Source: Balneola sp. (lineage in GTDB: Bacteria; Bacteroidota; Rhodothermia; Balneolales; Balneolaceae). Taken from it: DNA of 64,000 nt. A program made the position numbers and the translations under genes. Shown here piece after piece: positions 43,978 to 52,711 of this stretch. The notes beneath the pieces were generated by a model. It made no database searches, was not told where the DNA came from, and saw nothing but the letters and a program-made list of their open reading frames with translations. The DNA is taken from positions 62,001-126,000 of the forward strand of contig NZQV01000026.1 in NCBI GenBank assembly GCA_002696035.1, given 5' to 3'. The stretch's first letter is position 1, and every line of letters begins with the position of its first letter.

Positions 43978-45258
43978 TTGAAAACGAACTTTAATACCTT
44001 CAAAAGTTTAGCTCTCCTCGTTCTGCTAATGCTTCTCATATTTTCAACCTCTACCGTTTATCAAATAGAAACGAAGAAAAGAGTATTGAACGAGGACCTG
44101 GTTGAGCTGTCCCTTGTCAAGTACGGGATCTTTAGTGTCGATATCTGGAAAGCCTCTCTCACAACCATTGTCAGCAACCGAATAAATGAATTTGATTATG
44201 AGGATATGGATGATGCCAAAATTCGTAGGCGCATCTCAGAATTTCTTACGCTGACAGTAGATCAGCTGGAAGAAAGCTTCTATAAAGAAAACAAGGGCTC
44301 AGTGGGAGGTTTTTTTAAAGGACGCGTGGCTTCGTTCACAGATGTTTTTGGGGTGATGAAAGAAGATATACCCATGCTTACGGAATCTATTGTCAGCTTT
44401 TTCAAGGATACTGAAAACAAAGAGATGATCAAGGATTACATCATCAAAAAACTGAATGAATATTCAGACGCTACTTTTTCAGAAATTGATTATACCACCT
44501 ATGATATAATTCTTGATAGGCATGGCCAGGATACAAAAAAAGCTGCCATTGATATTATAGCTGCAAAAATAGAAATCCTGACTCAGCAACAAAGACCTTA
44601 CTCTTTTCTGATCTTCTTTATAGTAGCTCTGCTGGCGGCTTTTACCATCTTCTCCAAAAATATTAATAAAAACGAGTTCCTGATTCTAAGCGTAAGTTGT
44701 GCCGTCCTGCTAACAATAGGAGTCCTGCTGCCCATGATTAATATTGATGCCCGAATTTCGAAGATGGATTTTCATCTGATGGGTGAATCAATATCGTTTA
44801 CAGATCAAATACTTTATTTCAAGAGTAAGAGTATACTTGAGGTAGTGCTGGTAATGATTCTGAATAGTAAAATTCAGGTAGTTGCTGTCGGTATCCTGGT
44901 GTTGATATTCAGTGTTGTTTTTCCGCTCTCCAAGCTGATATCCTCTATTTTATTTATCTATTCGAAGAAACTCCAAAAGAACGCTATTGTTAAGTTTTTG
45001 ATTTTTAAAACCTCCAAATGGACCATGGCAGATGTTATGGTAGTGGCCATTTTCATGGCCTACATTGGTTTTTCAGGCATCATATCCGAACAACTGAAAG
45101 ATCTCGAGACAATGGTAACCCAGGTAGATATGCTAACAACCAACGGGTCCAGCCTGCAGATCGGATTTTTCCTTTTTACAGCTTTTGCATTCCTTAGTCT
45201 GCTGGTTTCTCATAAACTGCAGTACGGATATGGCAAAGATGTGGAAATAACCGACTAA
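43978..45258 (+). CDS. PqiA-like multi-span membrane protein
   Basis: This 426-residue protein has an N-terminal membrane helix (about 10-28) and a long hydrophilic, mostly helical periplasmic segment (about 30-200). Four or five more membrane helices follow. The C-terminal part (about 225-420) resembles the paraquat-inducible PqiA domain: VLLTIGVLLPMINIDA, FPLSKLISSILFIYSKKL and KWTMADVMVVAIFMAYIGF. Bacterial PqiA proteins work with MCE proteins in lipid transport between membranes, but no MCE gene is present. The start is TTG (43978), in frame with a good signal-like helix. It is the last gene of the ice-binding cluster strand run. Confidence 0.7.
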   Translation: MKTNFNTFKSLALLVLLMLLIFSTSTVYQIETKKRVLNEDLVELSLVKYGIFSVDIWKASLTTIVSNRINEFDYEDMDDAKIRRRISEFLTLTVDQLEESFYKENKGSVGGFFKGRVASFTDVFGVMKEDIPMLTESIVSFFKDTENKEMIKDYIIKKLNEYSDATFSEIDYTTYDIILDRHGQDTKKAAIDIIAAKIEILTQQQRPYSFLIFFIVALLAAFTIFSKNINKNEFLILSVSCAVLLTIGVLLPMINIDARISKMDFHLMGESISFTDQILYFKSKSILEVVLVMILNSKIQVVAVGILVLIFSVVFPLSKLISSILFIYSKKLQKNAIVKFLIFKTSKWTMADVMVVAIFMAYIGFSGIISEQLKDLETMVTQVDMLTTNGSSLQIGFFLFTAFAFLSLLVSHKLQYGYGKDVEITD

Positions 45259-45327
45259 TCTTGTGAATGGAAAGAGGAAGCTATAACAAAGCCCTCGGAT
45301 CGTATTATTTAAAACCACGCAATTCCG

Positions 45328-45335
45328 TATTTTTG
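45328..45335 (+). promoter_or_regulatory. -7 promoter box directly before the COG2509 gene
   Basis: TATTTTTG matches TAnnTTTG and ends 4 nt before the ATG at 45340. With the usual 4-7 nt to the start site, the mRNA would begin at or near the ATG, so a leaderless message is possible. Confidence 0.4.
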
Positions 45336-45339
45336 GAGT

Positions 45340-46896
45340 ATGCAGAAAGAACTACAGATCCGTGTGCTGCCCGAAGTGGCAGGAGAGTCTCATTTACTTG
45401 AAGAATACCTAATCGACAAAGAAGGATTGGCTTCTGAAGATCTCCGCCATATTGAGATCTTGCGAAGCTCTATTGATGCCCGCGCCAAGCAGGCTTATTA
45501 CAACCTGAAAGTTCGACTCTACATCAACGAGGAGTTTGAACCGGATGAAATTACCCTGCCTGACTATCCCAATGTCAGTAATGCTGAAGAAGTGATCATT
45601 ATAGGAGCCGGCCCGGCCGGATTGTTTGCAGCGTTAGAGTTGCTGGAAAACGGGTTGAAGCCCGTCATCATTGAGCGGGGAAAAAATGCCAAAGACCGCA
45701 TTCAGGACCTAAAAGGTATCAACGTAAAACACATTGTAAACGAAGATTCGAATTATTGTTTTGGTGAAGGAGGAGCCGGGACCTATTCTGATGGCAAGCT
45801 TTATACCCGCTCCAAAAAGCGGGGAGATGTACAAAAGGTACTTGAGCTGCTGGTTGGGTTCGGAGCCGTAAAGAATATTCTGGTAGATTCCCATCCCCAC
45901 ATTGGAACCAACAAGTTGCCAAAGATCATCGCAAATATGCGGAAATGTATTCTGCATAATGGGGGAGAAATTCACTTCAACACAAGAGTCACTGACCTTA
46001 TCATAGATTCATCCTCCATTAAAGGAGTGGAGGCTCAGCACGGTACCAAGTTCTATGCGAAGAGTGTGATCCTGGCCACAGGACATTCTGCCCGAGATAT
46101 CTTTGAGCTGTTACATCGCAAGGGAATCGAGATCGAACTGAAACCACTGGCTATCGGAGTTCGTGTGGAGCACCCGCAGTCTTTGATCGATACCATCCAA
46201 TATAGTTGTGTATCCCGTGGTGAATACCTGCCACCGGCTGACTACAGCATTGTAAAGCAAGTGGGCGATCGCGGAGTGTATTCATTTTGTATGTGCCCCG
46301 GTGGAGTGATCGCTCCATGTGCAACGGCTCCGGGAGAAATTGTCACCAACGGATGGTCATCTTCACGACGGGCCCGCTCCACGGCTAATTCGGGAATCGT
46401 GGTGGAACTCAAGCCCAAAGATTTCAAACCATTCGAGAAATATGGACCGCTGGCAGCCATGGAGTTTCAGCGATCCATTGAGCAAAAAGCCTGGGTTGAA
46501 GGCGGGAAAACCCAGACGGCTCCGGCTCAGCGTATGCGCGATTTTATCAAGGGAAATGTATCCAAAGATCTTCCTAACACTTCGTATGCTCCGGGTATAA
46601 CTTCCGTAGAATTAGGTTCCGTTCTCCCTGACTTCATTCATAAAAACCTCAAAGAGGGATTCCTGCAGTTCGAGAAAAGCATGCGTGGCTATTTGACCAA
46701 CGATGCTGTGGTTCACGCCCCTGAAACACGAACATCTAGTCCTGTTAAGATCCCCCGGAATTACGAGACTTTGCAACACGTACAGATCAGTGGACTGTAT
46801 CCTTGCGGTGAGGGAGCCGGATACGCTGGCGGAATTGTATCCGCCGCTATGGATGGGATGAAATGTGCAAAGCAGATCAAAATCTCCACAATTTAG
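45340..46896 (+). CDS. FAD-dependent oxidoreductase, COG2509 family
   Basis: This 518-residue flavoprotein has an N-terminal alpha/beta region of about 80 residues typical of COG2509. The FAD-binding motif is IIGAGPAGLFAALELLENG (about 87-105), followed by an EGGAGTYSDGKLYTR segment (about 145-160), GHSARDIFELL near 250 and a closing CGEGAGYAGGIVSAAMDG (about 488-505). No membrane or export signal is seen. The family is widespread, but its substrate and role are not established. The gene stands alone, convergent with the DUF5916 gene. Confidence 0.85.
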   Translation: MQKELQIRVLPEVAGESHLLEEYLIDKEGLASEDLRHIEILRSSIDARAKQAYYNLKVRLYINEEFEPDEITLPDYPNVSNAEEVIIIGAGPAGLFAALELLENGLKPVIIERGKNAKDRIQDLKGINVKHIVNEDSNYCFGEGGAGTYSDGKLYTRSKKRGDVQKVLELLVGFGAVKNILVDSHPHIGTNKLPKIIANMRKCILHNGGEIHFNTRVTDLIIDSSSIKGVEAQHGTKFYAKSVILATGHSARDIFELLHRKGIEIELKPLAIGVRVEHPQSLIDTIQYSCVSRGEYLPPADYSIVKQVGDRGVYSFCMCPGGVIAPCATAPGEIVTNGWSSSRRARSTANSGIVVELKPKDFKPFEKYGPLAAMEFQRSIEQKAWVEGGKTQTAPAQRMRDFIKGNVSKDLPNTSYAPGITSVELGSVLPDFIHKNLKEGFLQFEKSMRGYLTNDAVVHAPETRTSSPVKIPRNYETLQHVQISGLYPCGEGAGYAGGIVSAAMDGMKCAKQIKISTI

Positions 46897-46944
46897 CAAG
46901 CATTAGTTAACTTAAATTTGAGATGAGCTGATTTTACCACAGTC

Positions 46945-46964
46945 ATTCCCGTGCAATCGGGAAT
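46945..46964. repeat. Short dispersed palindrome
   Basis: ATTCCCG and CGGGAAT (7 bp, loop TGCAAT) resemble the ATCCCCG/CGGGGAT hairpin at 10551-10570. It lies between the convergent COG2509 and DUF5916 genes. The rest of 46897-47117 shows only degenerate CCGGAA-type repeats. Confidence 0.5.
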
Positions 46965-47117
46965 CTGATTAGTGCCACTATCTCAAAAGCTCAATCTGTA
47001 TTTGCCTTCTAGATTTCGGGCATTCGCCGCGTAATGACACTGATAAAGACTCGTTCCGAACTGCCAGTCCGGAATGCCTGCCGGAACCGCTGGTTCCAAC
47101 TATTAAGCCAAGATGTC

Positions 47118-49346
47118 TTACAACATTATCAAATAGGTAAGCTTCACGATAGCGGCTTGGTTATTCATGATCACATCTCTTCGCGGATCAAAAAGCTGCT
47201 CATTCTCTCCAGTGAGATGGTAGGAGGTATTGAACACCAAGAACAGATCACTGCCCGGCGTATGGATCCAGTTGATGCGAAGATAGGTTTGAATATCGCG
47301 GGAAAAGTTATCGTACTGGATGAGTGCTTTAGCGTAGAGCTTTCTGCTGATAGCCCCAAAAACAGAACCTGATACCGTGGTTGCCCCAAACTCTCCATTG
47401 GCGACTGGAAGGTCTATTCTGGAATGATCTACACCGCCATCAAAACTCAGGTGTTTGTTGTACCGGAATCCAAGGTCGAAGCCAAAATCAGTGCGATCCC
47501 CATTATAAAAACTGCCGAATGTAATCCCCGCAGAGCCGTACAACCGACGGCTGTCATTGCTGCTTGCATTAAAACTGAAGCGGTTGAAGGTGTAATCGCC
47601 TGACGGAATGGTTGCATTCTGCCGGATATTGAATGGAACAAAAAGTCGCTCAAACTGCTGCTGCACGTTAAAGCGTACGTTTTGTGTGCTATTGAATTCA
47701 AGACCTGCACTTCCCGATAACTGGGATGATTGCTTGATTCCATCTTGTCCTTCGATATAATCATAGCCACTGCCAAAATTCAGACGTGCCAAATTGGGCA
47801 GGGCAGAGATCTCAACCTTGGGATTATATCCCACATTCCCTGAATATTGTCGGATATTCAGGCGACGAACAAAACCGAGAGCCGGGTTATAACTTCGACC
47901 AACATGCGTATAGGAAAATCCGGAAGAATAGGTATCATTATCCAGACGAAGATTTACATGACCGGCATTATCATTGAGGGCCTCCGCATCATCCCAAACA
48001 TTTGTAAACCACGCATTGAACTGACTCGAACTCCAAAACCGATAGTTCGCATCAAACCCAAGCGCACGATTATATCCACTACCTATTTCTTCCACGTTGG
48101 TCACGATGGCGCCAACTGTTGCGCGCGGCATCACGTTAGCCTGAACCCGTGCTACGGTATTATTGGCTGACTGCCCGCCAAACAGATCCTTCATTTTTGA
48201 ACCGGTTTCAATATTCATGGCTCCATATGAAAAACGGCCCGATTGGCCGGTAACTCTGGCTCCTGTCAATATCTGATCAGCCAAACCAATGCGTCGTGAG
48301 AAAAAGGTTTGAGTAGATCGGGAATTTCCATGCTCAAACAGTCCGGCTCGTTCCAAAAAGAATTCGCGTTTTTCGGGAAAGAAGAGACTGAATCGTGATA
48401 AGTTCACTTGTACGTTGTCTGATTCAACCTGCGCGAAATCGGTGTTTACGGTCATGTCTAATGTAAGATTGGAGGTAATTCCCCATTTCATATCCCCGCC
48501 AATATCGTAGGTGGTGCTTGTAGTGGTTGCTTCTGTTTGCAGATCGGGCCGTATTTCCTGGACGCCGGAGATCACGTAAGGTTTGAGTTCAATGTTATTT
48601 CCCCGACGGATATTCTTGATTCCCTTCAAAACACCATATTGAGAGACCGCAGATATAGCACCATAATAACCCCCATATTCCTGACCAATGGCAGGCCATA
48701 ATACACTTTCACTCTTTCTGACAATAGTGCGTGAAAGCATCAAGCCAAACTCCAGTTCTTCATCATCAGGAAAACGAAGCTGCCGGAAAGGAATAGCTAC
48801 CTCGAGGGTCCAGCCTTCATCATCAATTTTAGTTTCAGTAATGAAAACGGCATCCCAGGAAAAACTGCCGTAATCCAAACTTTCGTTAGTAAGGAGAGCA
48901 TCGTCTTGAGTACCCAGCGCATTGGCTTCAAATAAATAGGCATTGCGACCATCCATATACGTATCGAGTGCAATATAGGCATGGTCATCGCGACTGTTAC
49001 GTCCGCCGCGCTCCAGATTTCGAGCTCGGATCAACTCCGGATTATCATCATAAAAACGAAAAGCGAAGTAGAGATTGTCACGGTCGTAGGCGATGCGAAC
49101 TTCGGTGTCTTCGGTAGCCGGGGCTCCATCATTTGGCCACACTTGTGTAAATTGAGTTACCGGCGGAATATTTTCCCAGGCAGCGTCACTCAGATCTCCA
49201 TCTATATAGGGAGCTTCCTCTACGAATGTTGCCGTGGCTTCAAACGCAGTTGGTTTTGGTATCAGCTCTGTAGGCTGAGCCGTTACAGTTTGAAAAAATC
49301 CCGCGCAAATACATGCCAGGCATGTAATTAAAAAAGATGACCTCAT
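47118..49346 (-). CDS. DUF5916 outer-membrane protein with CBM9-like N domain
   Basis: This 742-residue exported protein has a signal peptide (cleavage near VTA-Q24) and a CBM9-like domain (about 35-225; PYIDGDLSDAAWENIPP, DTEVRIAYDRDNLYFAFRFYD and WTLEVAIPFRQLRFP). The DUF5916 region (about 235-742) includes FFPEKREFFLERAGLF and long runs of alternating aromatic/polar beta strands ending in an outer-membrane barrel pattern. Such proteins are common in marine Bacteroidota. The function is unproved, with carbohydrate or lipid surface handling suspected. Confidence 0.85.
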   Translation of the reverse strand: MRSSFLITCLACICAGFFQTVTAQPTELIPKPTAFEATATFVEEAPYIDGDLSDAAWENIPPVTQFTQVWPNDGAPATEDTEVRIAYDRDNLYFAFRFYDDNPELIRARNLERGGRNSRDDHAYIALDTYMDGRNAYLFEANALGTQDDALLTNESLDYGSFSWDAVFITETKIDDEGWTLEVAIPFRQLRFPDDEELEFGLMLSRTIVRKSESVLWPAIGQEYGGYYGAISAVSQYGVLKGIKNIRRGNNIELKPYVISGVQEIRPDLQTEATTTSTTYDIGGDMKWGITSNLTLDMTVNTDFAQVESDNVQVNLSRFSLFFPEKREFFLERAGLFEHGNSRSTQTFFSRRIGLADQILTGARVTGQSGRFSYGAMNIETGSKMKDLFGGQSANNTVARVQANVMPRATVGAIVTNVEEIGSGYNRALGFDANYRFWSSSQFNAWFTNVWDDAEALNDNAGHVNLRLDNDTYSSGFSYTHVGRSYNPALGFVRRLNIRQYSGNVGYNPKVEISALPNLARLNFGSGYDYIEGQDGIKQSSQLSGSAGLEFNSTQNVRFNVQQQFERLFVPFNIRQNATIPSGDYTFNRFSFNASSNDSRRLYGSAGITFGSFYNGDRTDFGFDLGFRYNKHLSFDGGVDHSRIDLPVANGEFGATTVSGSVFGAISRKLYAKALIQYDNFSRDIQTYLRINWIHTPGSDLFLVFNTSYHLTGENEQLFDPRRDVIMNNQAAIVKLTYLIML

Positions 49347-49427
49347 CCGTATTATCGTTTTTTGTGACTCCTGTTTGACCTCAAAATTAGGGATAATTGA
49401 TAAAGCAGGCTTGTTAAAAGATGTGCG

Positions 49428-50582
49428 CTATTCAGCGCTTTCTTTTATTGCTTCGGCCACTCTTTTCGGAACCCGCTCATCAAACGGACTTGGTATGATC
49501 TTCTCCACTGATAGATCTTCCACCGAGTCGGCAATGGCTTTAGCGGCGGTGACAAACATCTTGGTTGTGAGTCTGGTGAGGCGTGCATCCAGCGCTCCGC
49601 GAAAGAGTCCTGGAAATGCGAGTACGTTGTTGATCTGATTGGGGTAATCCGATCGCCCGGTAGCAACTACGGATGCGCCGGCTTCTTTGGCATCTTCGGG
49701 CAGAATTTCCGGATCGGGATTCGACATCGCAAAAATAAACGGATCCTCATCCATCGACTTCACCATATCTTTGGAAAGCACATTCGGCACGGAAACGCCA
49801 ATGAACACATCCATGCCTTTTACGGCATCTTCAAGGCTGCCTTTACGCATTTTCTTATTGGTGATATCCGCCATTTTATCCTTGGTGGAATTGAGGTCGC
49901 CACGGTCTTTGTAGATGATCCCACGGCTGTCGCACATGATCACATCCTTCACCCCGGCTGCAAACAACAATTTCACAATGGCTACCCCGGCGGCTCCTGC
50001 TCCGTTGATCACCACCTGCATATCTTCCATCTTCTTGCCGGTCAATTTCAGGGCATTATACAATCCAGCGAGAGTTACGATAGCTGTACCGTGCTGATCG
50101 TCATGAAATACCGGAACATTCAGCTCTTCCTTCAGCCGTCTTTCAATTTCAAAACAGCGGGGAGCGGAAATGTCTTCAAGATTGATTCCGCCAAAACCTG
50201 GCGCAATGTTCTTTACTGTTTGTACGATCTCATCGGTATCCTGCGTATCCAAAACAATCGGGAAAGCATCCACTCCAGCGAACTTTTTGAAGAGCACTGA
50301 TTTCCCTTCCATCACGGGTAGGGCCGCTTCGGGACCAATATTTCCTAATCCAAGAACTGCCGAACCGTCACTTACAATTGCCACCATATTTCCCTTGGTA
50401 GTGTAGGTGTAGGCTTTCTCTTTGTCATCGGCAATTTCCTGACAGGGACGGGCAACACCGGGCGTATATGCGATACTGAGATCGTCCTTGGTTTCCAGCG
50501 GCATTTTAAGCTCGATGGAAATCTTTCCTTTATATTTTTCGTGGGCTTCGAGGGATAGTTTAGCGTAGTCTTTTTTGGGCAT
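49428..50582 (-). CDS. Malic enzyme (oxaloacetate-decarboxylating malate dehydrogenase)
   Basis: Converts malate to pyruvate and CO2 with NAD(P)+. The 384-residue protein contains the malic domain (about 10-155) with SIAYTPGVARPC and NMVAIVSDGSAVLGLGNIG, the metal-binding EDISAPRCFEIE and FHDDQHGTAIVTLAG, and an NAD(P)-binding domain with VINGAGAAGVAIVKLL (about 182-197). It is the short single-module form without the phosphotransacetylase-like C-terminal domain of MaeB. NAD versus NADP preference cannot be told. It is a single gene behind a paired REP-like element. Confidence 0.92.
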   Translation of the reverse strand: MPKKDYAKLSLEAHEKYKGKISIELKMPLETKDDLSIAYTPGVARPCQEIADDKEKAYTYTTKGNMVAIVSDGSAVLGLGNIGPEAALPVMEGKSVLFKKFAGVDAFPIVLDTQDTDEIVQTVKNIAPGFGGINLEDISAPRCFEIERRLKEELNVPVFHDDQHGTAIVTLAGLYNALKLTGKKMEDMQVVINGAGAAGVAIVKLLFAAGVKDVIMCDSRGIIYKDRGDLNSTKDKMADITNKKMRKGSLEDAVKGMDVFIGVSVPNVLSKDMVKSMDEDPFIFAMSNPDPEILPEDAKEAGASVVATGRSDYPNQINNVLAFPGLFRGALDARLTRLTTKMFVTAAKAIADSVEDLSVEKIIPSPFDERVPKRVAEAIKESAE

Positions 50583-50621
50583 GATATTTTTACTTAACCG
50601 ATACTATTCAATAAAACACAA

Positions 50622-50701
50622 CTAGTTCAAGCGTCCGCTTGGACCAAATATGGATATTAGCTTTTTATTAATACCGCACAAGCAATACGCTTGCGCTGGT
50701 G
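50622..50701. repeat. Paired REP-like element 2
   Basis: The type-2 unit TTCAAGCGTCCGCTTGGACC (within 50622-50648) and the type-1 unit ACCGCACAAGCAATACGCTT followed by GCGCTGG (50673-50701) lie in opposed orientation, 24 nt apart. This is the same pair as at 23208-23288 and 61134-61232. Confidence 0.75.
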
Positions 50702-50760
50702 CTGGGCTATTTCAGGGGTAGTAGAGGTCGACTTTTCTATTCATAGGTTTGATTACTCCA

Positions 50761-50792
50761 AACAAAAAAGGCGTTGCAAAACTGCAACGCCT
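50761..50792 (-). terminator. Intrinsic terminator of the M1 peptidase gene
   Basis: A perfect 10-bp stem AGGCGTTGCA/TGCAACGCCT (50769-50778 and 50783-50792, loop AAAC) is followed on the minus strand by TTTTTGTTT. It lies 26 nt past the stop. Confidence 0.88.
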
Positions 50793-50818
50793 CTAATGAT
50801 TTCATCAAAGATAAGGAT

Positions 50819-52702
50819 TTATTCATTTAACATAGAAGCCACATCAAAAGAATTATTTTCCAGATTGATGTCGGCTAATCGCTGGCTTGGATCGATTGTA
50901 ATAGTTTCGATATCGGCTGCGGGTTTGTTTATCGTGAAATTGTATTCCGGCTCAACCCATGGCCAGTCTTCCAATACTGTACGTTTTATATCGCTTTCAG
51001 CTGGTTTTTCGCCCCGCATCATTCTAAGCGGAATGTAGAATAACTCAGAAGTTCCATCTTTGTATTCCACAACCACGTCTAGCGGCATGGGCATCAGGTC
51101 AATTCGCTCCAGATTTACCACAGTTTTTTCCACATCTCCCACAACGGATTCAATTCCATAATCAATGGTTTTGGTGGTTTGCACGAAATACTCGTAATAC
51201 CAATCCAGGATCATTCCGGATTCTCTCTCCATCACTTGTAAAAAATCCTTATCCGTTGGGTGCTTCAGCTTCCATTCCTGATGATACGTTTTCATTCCTT
51301 CGCGGAAGGTTTCCTCACCGATGATATAACTGAGCTGACCCAGAAATACCGCACCTTTTGAATACGCTGCCACGCCGTATGCGCGGTTTGTATTATAATG
51401 ATCGGCATGTGTGGTCATAGGTTCTTCATCACCACTTTCTGCAATAAAACGATAGCTCCGGTAAGAACCTGAATATGGAAAATCAGACCCGCGCTCAAAT
51501 AAATGATCCATAGTTTCTGCAGAAGCAAAACTGGTAAAACCTTCGTCCATCCATTCGTATAGACTCTCGTTGGTGGCCAATACGTTTTGGAACCAGCTGT
51601 GGTACAGTTCGTGTACCATCACCCCAACAAGACTACCGAGACTTCTGCCACCGGTGATCAAAGTTCCCATGGGATATTCCATTCCGCCATCACCGCCTTG
51701 TAAATTCGTGTATTGGGGATAAGGATATTCGCCAAAGTTCTCATTTGCATACTGAACAGCGCCAACGGTATAATCTACCAACTCTTCCCAGTTCTTAGCA
51801 TACTGTTCGTTCTGCTCATCTGAAGCTCCCTCTACAACTGCTGGGTATTGATATAAGAAATGAAGCTTAGGCCCGTCGGGAACTTGTGCTGTTACATGTT
51901 TGAAATCAGGATCGGCTCCCCAGAAAAAATCGATCACATTTTCAGCCTTGAAGTGCCAGGTCATTTTTTCGCCGGAAGGGCGTTTTACGTCTGCGCCTTC
52001 TTCTTCATATCCGTAACCGATCTCATTTGGATTTTGAAGGATTCCAGTTCCACCCAATACATAATCCTGGTCGATGGTGATCTTAACATCAAAATTTCCG
52101 AAAGGAGCATGAAACTCACGGCCCACATACTCATTGGGATGCCATCCCTGATGATCATATTCGGCCAGTTTTGGGTACCACTGACTCATTGAAAACTCAA
52201 CTCCTTCTGCATTATTCCATCCGGAACGTCGAATTTGAAGCGGCACTTGTGCGTCCCATTGCATTTCAAAGGTGGAGGATTCTCCGGGTTGAATGGGGTC
52301 ATTGAGTTCTACCACCAACACGGTTCCGTCTACATTGTATTCAACGGCCTCGCCATCTTGGGTGAGGGTATTTACTTTATGATAACCGATCTCATCCTCT
52401 TCCAGATTATAGATCCGATCCATAACACGGCGGTCAGGGTCATCTATAGTTCGGGAGCGCACATCCATCATACTCCCCGGCTGGAATGCATTGAAATAGA
52501 GATGGTAATACACGCGATCCAAAGTCTCCGGAGAATTGTTGGTATACACCAGTGTTTGATTTCCGGCGTACTGATGATTTTCAGCATCTACATCAATTTC
52601 CATGGTGTAATCGACTTCCTGCTGCCAGTAATCACTGGTTTGAGCGTGAAGAGTGCTTATCGCACAAAGTGAAATTAGAAGAAAACTTAGTAGTTGTTTC
52701 AT
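50819..52702 (-). CDS. Secreted M1-family metallopeptidase
   Basis: This 627-residue zinc aminopeptidase-like protein has a signal peptide (cleavage near LHA-Q21) and an N-terminal beta domain (to about 220). The catalytic domain has exopeptidase motif GGMEYP (339-344) and HELYH at 364-368, with the third ligand E387 in DEGF, exactly 18 residues on. A catalytic Tyr candidate lies in the YSKGAVFL region near 439. It is smaller than aminopeptidase N and lacks the C-terminal helical domain. It probably trims peptides in the periplasm. Cassette D lies 10 nt upstream of its start. Confidence 0.9.
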   Translation of the reverse strand: MKQLLSFLLISLCAISTLHAQTSDYWQQEVDYTMEIDVDAENHQYAGNQTLVYTNNSPETLDRVYYHLYFNAFQPGSMMDVRSRTIDDPDRRVMDRIYNLEEDEIGYHKVNTLTQDGEAVEYNVDGTVLVVELNDPIQPGESSTFEMQWDAQVPLQIRRSGWNNAEGVEFSMSQWYPKLAEYDHQGWHPNEYVGREFHAPFGNFDVKITIDQDYVLGGTGILQNPNEIGYGYEEEGADVKRPSGEKMTWHFKAENVIDFFWGADPDFKHVTAQVPDGPKLHFLYQYPAVVEGASDEQNEQYAKNWEELVDYTVGAVQYANENFGEYPYPQYTNLQGGDGGMEYPMGTLITGGRSLGSLVGVMVHELYHSWFQNVLATNESLYEWMDEGFTSFASAETMDHLFERGSDFPYSGSYRSYRFIAESGDEEPMTTHADHYNTNRAYGVAAYSKGAVFLGQLSYIIGEETFREGMKTYHQEWKLKHPTDKDFLQVMERESGMILDWYYEYFVQTTKTIDYGIESVVGDVEKTVVNLERIDLMPMPLDVVVEYKDGTSELFYIPLRMMRGEKPAESDIKRTVLEDWPWVEPEYNFTINKPAADIETITIDPSQRLADINLENNSFDVASMLNE

Positions 52703-52711
52703 ACTGTATTT

